From NCBI GenBank assembly GCA_016177735.1, contig JACOUS010000003.1, forward strand, positions 1 through 64,000: DNA of 64,000 bases, written 5' to 3'. The position numbers and the translations under genes were made by a program. Positions 1-7,229 of the stretch are shown one piece after another. Numbering within the stretch: the first letter of the stretch is position 1; every line of letters begins with the position of its first letter. This stretch comes from Ignavibacteriales bacterium (GTDB lineage Bacteria > Bacteroidota > Ignavibacteria > Ignavibacteriales > Melioribacteraceae). The notes under the pieces are model-generated. The model worked only from the letters and a program-made list of their open reading frames with translations, had not been told where the DNA came from and made no database searches.

Positions 1-190
1 ATAGAAAATTATGCATGGAAAACTGCATAAGAGAGGAAACATTTTTGTTTTTTTTAGATAACACAAAAATCACGATAGTAAAGAGCTGGTACCACTAACA
101 TGAAGATATCCAAAGCAATTTTTCACACAACCTCTTTAGGTCGTGGACTTCTATCAGAAAAAAATTCCGACTTTAGTCGTAATGAAGATA

Positions 191-384
191 TGGAGTTACG
201 CAAGTTATATTTTTTAATTGCCCCGACATTTATGTCGGGGAGAAGAATATCCTCCAATATATTGGGCTTTAGCCCAAATTGTCTTAAATGGTGGCTAAAG
301 CCAATAGTATCGGATAGATATTGTACCACGACCTGAAGGTCGTGGCAATGGAAAGTATCCAAATATGAATTTTGCGTAACTCCA
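191..384. repeat. Compound palindromic intergenic repeat with 13-bp terminal inverted repeats
   Basis: TGGAGTTACGCAA at 191-203 is repeated as its perfect complement at 372-384. Between the arms lie three smaller palindromes: 221-240 (CCCCGACAT arms), 262-277 (TTGGGCT arms) and 326-345 (CCACGACCT arms), plus TGGCTaaAGCCA at 292-303. The short ORFs here are simply translations of the repeat. I see no reliable gene in 1-560; the layout resembles a small non-autonomous element, but no transposase or clean target duplication is visible. Confidence 0.6.
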
Positions 385-434
385 GTTAAGATAATAAATT
401 GCGGCTAAAGCCCTAGTTATGTAGATGATTTTAT

Positions 435-486
435 CCCCGGCATTTCACCGCAAAGCGGGATTCCATTTACACGGCAAATGTCGGGG
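435..486. repeat. Hairpin-in-hairpin repeat, copy 1
   Basis: Outer arms CCCCGGCATTT (435-445) and AAATGTCGGGG (476-486) enclose a core TCACCGC-aaa-GCGGG followed by ATTCCATTTACA. The same core recurs at 16333-16359 and, inverted, at 56475-56500, each time inside different outer arms. It is followed by GGCAATTT, as in the other copies. Confidence 0.6.
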
Positions 487-560
487 CAATTTAATTTTGC
501 AACATACTTGGATGTTGCATGTTAATAATTGGTTATTACTAACAATCAACCGGTGCAATC

Positions 561-1007
561 ATGAAAAAAATTATAGGAGTAATATTTATGGTTACTTTCA
601 GTACTGTATTTGCACAAGAAAGCGAGGCAGCAGCAAACAAAATTATCGTGATGGAAAAATCCGCACTTGCAAGATGGTGCAATGGCGATCCATCCGGCTT
701 TCTCGAAATCTCTGCCGATGATGTTGTTTACTTCGATCCTTTTCTTGAAAAAAGATTGGACGGGCACGAAGAGTTAACAAAACTTTACGAAAGTCTGCGC
801 GGAAAAATTTTTACAGATCAATATGAAATGGTTAATCCGAAAGTACAATTGAGCAAAGAGATGGCGGTGCTTACGTTCAATTTTAACTCGCGCGTAAATG
901 ATATCGAGTACAAATGGAATTGCACAGAAGTTTACCGCCTCGAAGCGGACGGCAATTGGAAAATAATTCAAACACACTGGTCAATTACCAAACCTGAATT
1001 AAAATAA
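561..1007 (+). CDS. Secreted NTF2-like (DUF4440/SnoaL-type) protein
   Basis: The 148-residue product begins with a Sec signal peptide (MKKIIGVIFMVTFSTVFAQ, probable cut before ESEA) and then forms a single NTF2-like cone domain of about 125 residues. The segments ALARWCNGDPSGFLEISADD, VVYFDPF and the closing strand GNWKIIQTHWS are typical of the DUF4440/SnoaL/CaMKII-association group. Family members bind small ligands or act as dimer modules, and the ligand cannot be read here. It is 12 bp upstream of a VOC gene and probably cotranscribed with it. Export to the periplasm is inferred from the leader. Confidence 0.75.
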   Translation: MKKIIGVIFMVTFSTVFAQESEAAANKIIVMEKSALARWCNGDPSGFLEISADDVVYFDPFLEKRLDGHEELTKLYESLRGKIFTDQYEMVNPKVQLSKEMAVLTFNFNSRVNDIEYKWNCTEVYRLEADGNWKIIQTHWSITKPELK

Positions 1008-1019
1008 TTTGGTGTTGCA

Positions 1020-1400
1020 ATGGAAAATAAGGCTGGAATTTTTGAGCGGCTCGACACTGTAATTATTCGCGTTAAAAATATAGATACATCAAAAAGATGG
1101 TACACAGAAGTGCTGCAATTAAAAAATCTATTTGAAGATGATAAAGAAAAACTTGTTGTATTTGATACCGGGGGAGCGGCAAGTGTTACAATCTGGCACT
1201 TGAAAGAAGATGAAATTTTGCAGCAGAAAAGCGCAGCCGGAACATTCCCTATTTTTCTCTCGCCGGATGCGGAATCAATTCATAAGTATCTGAAAGAAAA
1301 TGGTGTTGAAGCAAGCTCGATAACAGAAAGCGAAGGAATAAAATTTTTCTTCTTCTTTGATCCCGATGGCAATAAACTAGAAGTCTGTCAAACCAACTAA
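1020..1400 (+). CDS. VOC family (glyoxalase/bleomycin-resistance fold) protein
   Basis: The 126-residue protein is one vicinal-oxygen-chelate unit made of two beta-alpha-beta-beta-beta modules. The first opens with VIIRVKNIDTSKRWYTEVL and the second ends in FFDPDGNKLEVCQ, the classic terminal strand carrying the metal-ligand glutamate. The usual first-strand histidine (as in DHV) is replaced by threonine (LDTVII), so full metal coordination is doubtful and the role may be binding rather than catalysis. It has no leader and is therefore cytoplasmic. It follows the NTF2-like gene by 12 bp. Confidence 0.8.
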   Translation: MENKAGIFERLDTVIIRVKNIDTSKRWYTEVLQLKNLFEDDKEKLVVFDTGGAASVTIWHLKEDEILQQKSAAGTFPIFLSPDAESIHKYLKENGVEASSITESEGIKFFFFFDPDGNKLEVCQTN

Positions 1401-1468
1401 GCACGCATATAATTTTATCAATGTGGTTGTAATTATTTTTTCAGAAACTAGATTAAATTGGAGACAGC

Positions 1469-2302
1469 ATGAAAAATAAATTATCATTTTTTCTATTGGC
1501 ATTTTTTTTATTTCCTTTAATAAATATATCGATAGCAAACGCCGAAAATTTTTCAGCGGATTCTGACGGCAAAATTGATTCGTTAAAAATTAAGAGCAAA
1601 ATTTTGGAAGCGGAGAAAGATGTTTTCGTTTATCTTCCGAAAGATTACAATCCGCAAAAAACATATCCGGTCATTTATTGTTTCATCAAAACATTTTATT
1701 TCAACGTTGTAAAATTTCCGCAATTGCTTGATAGTTTGTACGCCGGGGGGTTTCCCGAAGCAATAATTGCAAGTGTTGATACAGATGAAGAAGAAGTTTA
1801 TGCGGATTCGCCGCAAGGGAAAAAATTTAGAGAGTTTGCCGCAAAAGAAATTACCGCGGAGATCGATCAAAAATATTCCACGGATAAAAAGAGTCAGTCG
1901 CGTTTTCTTCTCGGATTTTCAGCCGGCGCAACTGCTGCGTGTGAAATAGCTTTTGAATACCCCGGATACTTCGGCAAAGTTGCGGCACAATCGCCCGGAT
2001 GGATGACACGCAATTCAACCGGTTTGCGCACGATTGATTTTACGGAAGCAAGTTTGGTAAACTTGAAAGAGAACAAATCAACGGTTTATCCTTCTTTCTG
2101 GTTTGTGTGGGGTGACGAAAAAAATATTGATGTACGCGGTGGATTGTGGGAAAGCAGATCGCGCGAGAACAGCACAAAAATTTTACGTGCGATGAAAGAA
2201 AAAAATATTCAAGTGGAATCTTCTATCGTGCCCGGTTCGCACAATCTTCAACTTTACCGCTCAACAATAATTCCGGCATTGAATTATTTGATGGGGAGAT
2301 AG
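1469..2302 (+). CDS. Secreted esterase, alpha/beta hydrolase (esterase D/enterochelin esterase-like)
   Basis: The 277-residue product has a signal peptide ending near SIANA. It then follows the PF00756 pattern: FVYLPKDYNPQKTYPVIY at the start of the hydrolase fold, a nucleophile elbow GFSAG with S151, a probable acid D216 in VWGDEKN, and H258 in PGSHNLQ. The family hydrolyses acyl esters on small molecules or on polysaccharide side chains. An exported location near GH5 and GH127 genes would suit deacylation of plant glycans, but that is inference. The GGAGACAGC just upstream of ATG 1469 is a usable ribosome site. Confidence 0.8.
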   Translation: MKNKLSFFLLAFFLFPLINISIANAENFSADSDGKIDSLKIKSKILEAEKDVFVYLPKDYNPQKTYPVIYCFIKTFYFNVVKFPQLLDSLYAGGFPEAIIASVDTDEEEVYADSPQGKKFREFAAKEITAEIDQKYSTDKKSQSRFLLGFSAGATAACEIAFEYPGYFGKVAAQSPGWMTRNSTGLRTIDFTEASLVNLKENKSTVYPSFWFVWGDEKNIDVRGGLWESRSRENSTKILRAMKEKNIQVESSIVPGSHNLQLYRSTIIPALNYLMGR

Positions 2303-2348
2303 TACCCGGTTTTTGTACTTCAACCTCATAAGTAAATTTCGATTTTAT

Positions 2349-2380
2349 AAAAGTCGCTCATGTCGAAGCGGCTTTTGTTT
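2349..2380. terminator. Bidirectional rho-independent terminator between convergent genes
   Basis: AAAAGTCGCT (2349-2358) pairs with AGCGGCTTTT (2367-2376) across an 8-nt loop, with one G-U pair. The hairpin is followed by GTTTTAT on the plus strand and preceded by A-rich sequence for the minus strand. It lies between the esterase stop at 2302 and the minus-strand stop at 2380. Confidence 0.75.
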
Positions 2381-2814
2381 TATAAACTCGTCCAACTTTT
2401 TTTGACGCCGGCTAAATAGAATATGCCGGCAATCAATGAGACCAAAGAAAAAATTATCATACGTAACGGATATACCGGTTTTTCAAATATCACAATTATT
2501 TCACCGATTACCGCAAGACCTCTCAAAGCATAAATAGAACCGATTGCAAGCAGAAACCATTTTAGAAAAGGCAGACGTAAAATAATATTTGCGCCGGAAA
2601 GCCCGTACAACCCGAACAATGAAAAGAAAATTGTAATCACAAAAGTTACAAGTGCCGGCTGGAGAGATCCGCTTTCGGCAAGAAGAGCCATCTCTTCGCC
2701 GGCGCCGAAATATCTGTAAGCATCGGCACCGATAAAAATAATTACGAGATGTAAGAGCGCAACTCCAAAACTCATTATTGATCCGGCTGATAAAAATTTT
2801 TTCCCGTTTGCCAT
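2380..2814 (-). CDS. Four-TM membrane protein of unknown function
   Basis: The 144-residue protein has four hydrophobic segments: SIMSFGVALLHLVIIFIGAD, ALVTFVITIFFSLFGLYGL, WFLLAIGSIYALRGLAVIG and MIIFSLVSLIAGIFYLAGV. Glycine and alanine are common within them, and soluble loops are short. I recognise no catalytic motif. Similar four-helix proteins are frequent as lone hypothetical genes in Bacteroidota. It stands alone between a terminator downstream and a 250-bp gap upstream. Confidence 0.75.
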   Translation of the reverse strand: MANGKKFLSAGSIMSFGVALLHLVIIFIGADAYRYFGAGEEMALLAESGSLQPALVTFVITIFFSLFGLYGLSGANIILRLPFLKWFLLAIGSIYALRGLAVIGEIIVIFEKPVYPLRMIIFSLVSLIAGIFYLAGVKKSWTSL

Positions 2815-2996
2815 TTTATTCTCATTTTTTTATGGACAAAATTATCAGCAATATACCATATAACCAATTTCATTTTGTTCTGTTTTGCCGTAATGGTACA
2901 ACATGCGGAAAATTTAAAAAATATTTCTTGACAGCGAGAGAAGGCATTATTAACTTTTCTTCAAAGTAATACATGCTTCCATCCGATTAGAGGGCG

Positions 2997-3012
2997 TGCG
3001 GTTGTAACCGCA
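2997..3012. repeat. Short palindrome TGCGGTT-gt-AACCGCA... family
   Basis: TGCGGTTgtAACCGCA is a perfect inverted repeat lying 58 bp upstream of the lipoprotein start. A sister copy GCGGTTtcAACCGC is at 4877-4890, so the same palindrome brackets the three-gene cluster 3071-4627. Otherwise the gap 2815-3070 holds nothing I can name. Confidence 0.5.
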
Positions 3013-3070
3013 TCATAAAAATTATATCAGAAAATACTTTTCAAATGTGACTTATACTCGCGGAGGGCTT

Positions 3071-3757
3071 ATGGGTAAAGTTGTGTTGAATTTTTTATTC
3101 CACTTAAGAAAGTATTTGCTCGTAACAGTATTTCTGTTCGGGCTGATATTTTCGGCATGCACATCCGTACCAAAAGAATCAATGGAATTATCGTTAACAG
3201 TCGGAAGAGACGTTGCTGAAATGCAGAGAGCGCATCTCGAGCTTGTTAATCTTTATTACGACCGGCTGACTTCCGGGATAAATAGATTTATCGACGAAGT
3301 GTATGCGCCGTATCAAACCGAAAAACTTACCGGGCAATTCAGAGATGATCTATTTTCAACCGATGGTGACGGAAAACCCAAACTCAATCTCGAAAATGTA
3401 AAAACACTTTTGGAAGAACTACGTTCCGAAATTGATAATTACAGAAACTCGAAACTTCAGCCGGTGCTTGCTCAACGTGATGATTTATTGATGAGCATCA
3501 ACGATTCATATAACCGGATCATTTACGCCAACTCGATAGTGACGGGACACCTCTCGTCAATATTGAAAGTGCACGATGCGCAAAATGAGATTTTGCAAAA
3601 ACTAAATCTTGGAGGCGCGAGGGAAAAAATCAGCGCAAATCTTTCGGCTGTTTCGGATAAAATCGATAATCTCACCAGCGATATAAAAGCAAAGAAACAA
3701 AGTGTAGAAGAAATTATTGATCGGTTCAATAAACTTATAAAAGAAATTTCAAAATAG
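3071..3757 (+). CDS. Coiled-coil lipoprotein, first gene of a three-gene envelope cluster
   Basis: The start ATG 3071 is chosen because GGAGGG ends 4 bp before it; an in-frame upstream start at 3047 lacks one. The leader MGKVVLNFLFHLRKYLLVTV continues to a lipobox LIFSAC, with cysteine as the lipidation site, so an outer- or inner-membrane lipoprotein is predicted. The remaining 190 residues are almost entirely helical with heptad character (for example SLTVGRDVAEMQRAHLELVN and LSAVSDKIDNLTSDIKAKKQ). I recognise no family. The next gene starts 15 bp after its stop and its stop codon abuts that gene's ribosome site. Confidence 0.75.
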   Translation: MGKVVLNFLFHLRKYLLVTVFLFGLIFSACTSVPKESMELSLTVGRDVAEMQRAHLELVNLYYDRLTSGINRFIDEVYAPYQTEKLTGQFRDDLFSTDGDGKPKLNLENVKTLLEELRSEIDNYRNSKLQPVLAQRDDLLMSINDSYNRIIYANSIVTGHLSSILKVHDAQNEILQKLNLGGAREKISANLSAVSDKIDNLTSDIKAKKQSVEEIIDRFNKLIKEISK

Positions 3758-3772
3758 ATGAAAGGAGGATTT

Positions 3773-4078
3773 ATGGGAAACGGGAACGATGATTTCAGAG
3801 ACAGAGTTAAGGAAAAATTAAAAGAAAACAGAGAAGCATTCGAAGGTCAGTACAAAGACGAGCTAAGTAAACTGCTTGGACTTTCGAAGGATGAGATAAA
3901 AAAAATCACACCGGACGGAACCGGCATGGAAGTTTATCAAAATCTTATTTCGGTAGTTCAAGAAGCATCTCGCGTTAATTTATCTCAAGCTGAATTAAAA
4001 ACGCGGATAGCAGAACTTGGAAGTGTTGCCATTGAAATAAGCAAAATGGTAGCACCTTTAGCAAAACTTTTTGTTTAA
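3773..4078 (+). CDS. Small soluble helical protein, middle gene of the cluster
   Basis: The start ATG 3773 follows AAAGGAGG by about 5 bp; an in-frame ATG at 3758 would put that ribosome site inside the coding sequence. The 101-residue product is charged and helical (DDFRDRVKEKLKENREAFEG) with a weakly hydrophobic tail ELGSVAIEISKMVAPLAKLF. It has no signal peptide. No family was recognised. Tight packing between a lipoprotein and a two-TM protein suggests it is a cytoplasmic partner of the membrane protein, which is inference from position only. Confidence 0.75.
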   Translation: MGNGNDDFRDRVKEKLKENREAFEGQYKDELSKLLGLSKDEIKKITPDGTGMEVYQNLISVVQEASRVNLSQAELKTRIAELGSVAIEISKMVAPLAKLFV

Positions 4079-4105
4079 CAAAAAAAATAAAATAAGGAGA
4101 CAAAC

Positions 4106-4627
4106 ATGAACGACAATAATAATGATGCAATTCTAACTATAGAAGCAGACCAGCGCAAAAAAGCAAATGAATTTATTATCAAACATTTGCAAGGTTCGAT
4201 GAGTGACGGCAAATCGGATCTGAAAGGTTTGCGAAGAAAACTTGCTCTAACTTACTGGGTAATAATTACTCTTTCGGTAGTTATGTTTTGTGTCGGCATA
4301 GTGCTGTTGAGCGTGCCGTTCCTTTCTGCATTCGGCGGAAAAGTTAAAGAATTGGAATCTTTGATTGCCGCCGGTTTCGGTCTCGCAGATTTGGTTTCTC
4401 TTTTCCTTTTCAAACCGCTCGAAAGGATTCATAAAATTATGGGAGACATGAGTCAGATTGTAATTGCACTCAACAGCTTTCAAACACAATTGGGTCTTCG
4501 TTTAATGCAGATGGATGCAACCGACCGCAATTCGATGGGAACTACTGCAGAGCATGTTAATTCTGCGGCAAAGGAGAGCATTAAAATAATTCAAGATTAT
4601 TTTGAAACAGCACAAGCAACTGCGTAA
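4106..4627 (+). CDS. Two-TM membrane protein, resembles TRADD-N-associated TM domains
   Basis: This is a 173-residue protein: a charged N-terminal helix of about 45 residues, a first TM helix (YWVIITLSVVMFCVGIVLLS), a second TM helix (LIAAGFGLADLVSLFLFKPL), then an amphipathic C-terminal region MSQIVIALNSFQTQLGLRLM. The order of helix, two TMs and a Q/N-rich amphipathic helix recalls the two-TM domain found with TRADD-N proteins in bacterial conflict systems (Pfam CyanoTRADDas_TM). That is a by-eye resemblance and not a verified match. AAGGAGA precedes the start. It is last in the three-gene cluster. Confidence 0.7.
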   Translation: MNDNNNDAILTIEADQRKKANEFIIKHLQGSMSDGKSDLKGLRRKLALTYWVIITLSVVMFCVGIVLLSVPFLSAFGGKVKELESLIAAGFGLADLVSLFLFKPLERIHKIMGDMSQIVIALNSFQTQLGLRLMQMDATDRNSMGTTAEHVNSAAKESIKIIQDYFETAQATA

Positions 4628-4676
4628 AATTTTTGCTAATAGCCTAATACGCTGAATGATCTTGCTTTTAAAATTA

Positions 4677-4890
4677 CCACGATCTTCAGGTTGTTAACAA
4701 AATCCTGAAATTGTCTTTCGACTTTTCCGTAGGAATCCTTCGGATAGTTGCATGTCGAACATCAATTCTGGCTAAAGCTCGTGGCAATTAAAAAGATGAT
4801 AAAATATTTTTGTTGAGCATGACTTAAAATTGCCACGACTTTTGAAGTCGTGGAAAAGTATAAATAAAAGACTGATGCGGTTTCAACCGC
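4677..4890. repeat. Cluster of short palindromes downstream of the three-gene cluster
   Basis: The gap 4628-5003 has no gene. It holds CCACGA...TCGTGG outer arms (4677-4682 and 4779-4784, followed by GGCAATT), a hairpin CCACGACTT-ttg-AAGTCGTGG at 4833-4853, and GCGGTTtcAACCGC at 4877-4890. These belong to the same family as the elements at 191-486, 10261 and 56458. Confidence 0.55.
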
Positions 4891-5003
4891 AATTGATAAG
4901 ACTAATTCCAACTATAGCCGGGGAAGTTTGTAATTCTGATCAAGAGCTAAATTGCTGGTAGTATAGTAAGGGGAAAAACTTGCTGGTTACTGTATAAAGA
5001 ATT

Positions 5004-6086
5004 TTATGAAGCTTGCGGTATCAATGCGAAGAGCAAAGATTCGATAAATCTTTTTGTATTGCGGTCATAAATTCCGAAGCCGGCACAGAATTCCCAGTAG
5101 TTGTAGCTGATGTTGTTTTCAATGCAAAGCTGAACGATGTAAGAAGTCCATCGCACACGCGAATCGATATCGGCTTTGTAATAAGCGCCGAACTCGCCGA
5201 GGTTAACCGGAATCTTTTTGCTTGCCGCCCATGCGATAACTTTGTTAAACTCATTTTCAATCGCAACCATTTCGCTTACAGAGCCGTTCCATTTTGTACC
5301 GAGCCAAGCATTGCTTCCGCTAACCCATTCCGCACCTTGATGAGTAAATTGAAATGGATTATAGTAATGAAAAGAAAGTATGATGTTGTTTTCGTTTGAA
5401 GGAAGTGTTAATTGATTTAACGAGCCGGTTCCGCCCCAATCTGCTAAACCAACAAGTACTGTTCTGTTTGGATTTGTCTTTCTGATTATTTCGAGAGCTT
5501 CGGCGAGATATGTATTCCACAATTGCGGAGTAAGATTTGAGTTCGGCTCGTTCAATATTTCAAAAAATAGTTTGAAGGAATAACCTTTATAATGTTCGGC
5601 GATCTGTTCCCACAATGCGAGAAATCTTTCTTTATGTGCAGAAGGGTTCTGCATAATTTCTTCGTAGTGATGAATATTTATGATTACAGCCAAATTATTT
5701 TTGAGCGCTTCGTTAATTGCCCAATCTACTCTTTGAAAAAATCTGCTCTCGATTGTGTACGGTGCAGTTTGTAAAGCATGTGCCGACCATTTAATCGGGA
5801 TGCGCACGGAATTAAATCCGACACCTTTTATAATTGAAAAATATTCTGCTTGTAATGTTACCCCCCAATCGCCTTCGTTCGGAGCTTCGAGCGCATTACC
5901 GAGATTAATTCCTTTGCCGAGAAGTCTGTTTTTCACAAACACATCGCCTTGAAATTCTGTTTCGGACGGTTCAACCGGATTGGAATCGTTTTTACAGCTT
6001 GTTATAAAAAATGAGCTGATGAAAAGAAATGATATGATTAACGGGTAGCGATAGTGCGTCATTTTTTTCAATAATAAGATGGGCAA
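5004..6086 (-). CDS. GH5 family glycoside hydrolase (cellulase-like), lipoprotein
   Basis: This 360-residue enzyme has a lipoprotein leader ending FFITSC, followed by a short linker and a TIM-barrel GH5 domain. Seen residues are the family signature FEILNEPN with the acid/base E180, a nucleophile E298 in NLGEFGAYY, IINIHHYEE and ILSFHYYNPF (numbering from 6086). GH5 enzymes cut beta-1,4-glucans or mannans with retention. Surface anchoring suggests polysaccharide attack outside the cell. ATG at 6062 is an alternative start giving a shorter leader; neither has a clear ribosome site. Confidence 0.9.
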   Translation of the reverse strand: MPILLLKKMTHYRYPLIISFLFISSFFITSCKNDSNPVEPSETEFQGDVFVKNRLLGKGINLGNALEAPNEGDWGVTLQAEYFSIIKGVGFNSVRIPIKWSAHALQTAPYTIESRFFQRVDWAINEALKNNLAVIINIHHYEEIMQNPSAHKERFLALWEQIAEHYKGYSFKLFFEILNEPNSNLTPQLWNTYLAEALEIIRKTNPNRTVLVGLADWGGTGSLNQLTLPSNENNIILSFHYYNPFQFTHQGAEWVSGSNAWLGTKWNGSVSEMVAIENEFNKVIAWAASKKIPVNLGEFGAYYKADIDSRVRWTSYIVQLCIENNISYNYWEFCAGFGIYDRNTKRFIESLLFALIPQAS

Positions 6087-6357
6087 ACTTAATCATTTGC
6101 CGATAACAGTCCCAAATTTTTTTTTATGAAAGAAATCAAACCGGTTCTTCTCGAATATTTTATTCTGTTTGTTAAATAAATCCGATAATATTTCTTATTG
6201 GCGTTTTTCCTATGATCAGAAAAAGTCGGAAAAGTTTGGGGCGGAGGCGTAACTACTTGAATTCGCAAACCAATTGGAATAATTTAGCCGAAGCGATTTG
6301 GTTCGTATCTTTTTAATAATCTATTTGGCTATTTAAAAATCAATTTCAGGGGGTGTG

Positions 6358-7212
6358 ATGAAAACAAAATATTTTTTAAGTGTTCTATTTACAATTACTC
6401 TTTTCAATTTTTTCGGATTTATTTCCGCACAAACACTTAACGTTGATTCGAAAGACGGAGTGAAAGTTGCTTACCTTACAAAAGGTGAAGGAGAAACGGT
6501 ATTAGTTTTTGTTCACGGATGGAGCTGCGATAAATCATATTGGGAAAATCAACTCGATGAGTTTGCAAAAAGCTACAAAGTAATTGCGGTTGATCTTGCC
6601 GGGCACGGCGAATCCGGTTTGAACAGAGAAGATTATACGATGGAAAAATTTGGAGAAGATGTTGCGGCTGTTGTTAATCAATTGAAACTGAACAAAGTTA
6701 TTTTGATCGGTCACTCGATGGGCGGCGCTGTAATTGTTGAAGCGGCAAAACTTTTGAAAGGGAAAACAATCGGATTAGTAGGCGTTGATACTTATCAAAG
6801 TTTCGAAGACGACTGGACGAAAGAACAAAAAGAAGGGATTCTAAAACCGTTCACTGAAAATTTTGCTGTTGCGGCAAAAGGATTTGTAAAATCGATGTTC
6901 CCGAAAACAGCGGATTCTCTGCTTGTCGAAAAAATTGCAAATGATATGTCGTCCGCACCGCCGCAAGTTGCCGTAAGTGCGATGAGAAATTTATTCTTCT
7001 ACGATTTGATCCCGGTTTGGAAAAAAGTAAATCTTCCGCTTGTTTCAATTAATTGCGATTTGTACCCGGTATCGACTGAGATGAACAAAAAATATGTGAA
7101 CGATTACGACGTAAAAATAATGAAAGGCGTCGGACATTTTATTCAACTCGAGAATCCAGCAGAGTTCAACAAACTTCTTCACGAGGCAGTTACTCAATTG
7201 ACTCAAAAATAA
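6358..7212 (+). CDS. Secreted alpha/beta hydrolase
   Basis: The start ATG 6358 follows AGGGGG; a GTG directly before it is also in frame. A signal peptide ends FGFISAQ. The hydrolase fold shows the oxyanion motif FVHGWSCDKSYW, the elbow GHSMGG with nucleophile S120, and H260 in GVGHFIQLENP. This pattern fits the epoxide hydrolase/haloperoxidase/proline-iminopeptidase branch of PF00561, and the substrate cannot be told. Its stop is 17 bp before the GH127 start, so the two are probably one transcript and both exported. The upstream gap 6087-6357 shows nothing nameable. Confidence 0.85.
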   Translation: MKTKYFLSVLFTITLFNFFGFISAQTLNVDSKDGVKVAYLTKGEGETVLVFVHGWSCDKSYWENQLDEFAKSYKVIAVDLAGHGESGLNREDYTMEKFGEDVAAVVNQLKLNKVILIGHSMGGAVIVEAAKLLKGKTIGLVGVDTYQSFEDDWTKEQKEGILKPFTENFAVAAKGFVKSMFPKTADSLLVEKIANDMSSAPPQVAVSAMRNLFFYDLIPVWKKVNLPLVSINCDLYPVSTEMNKKYVNDYDVKIMKGVGHFIQLENPAEFNKLLHEAVTQLTQK

Positions 7213-7229
7213 TTTCATAGAGGATGATG

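Noticed and set aside
100-362. Overlapping ORFs of 78 and 79 codons on opposite strands
   Set aside because: They translate the palindromic element at 191-384, have no ribosome site and no domain-like sequence.
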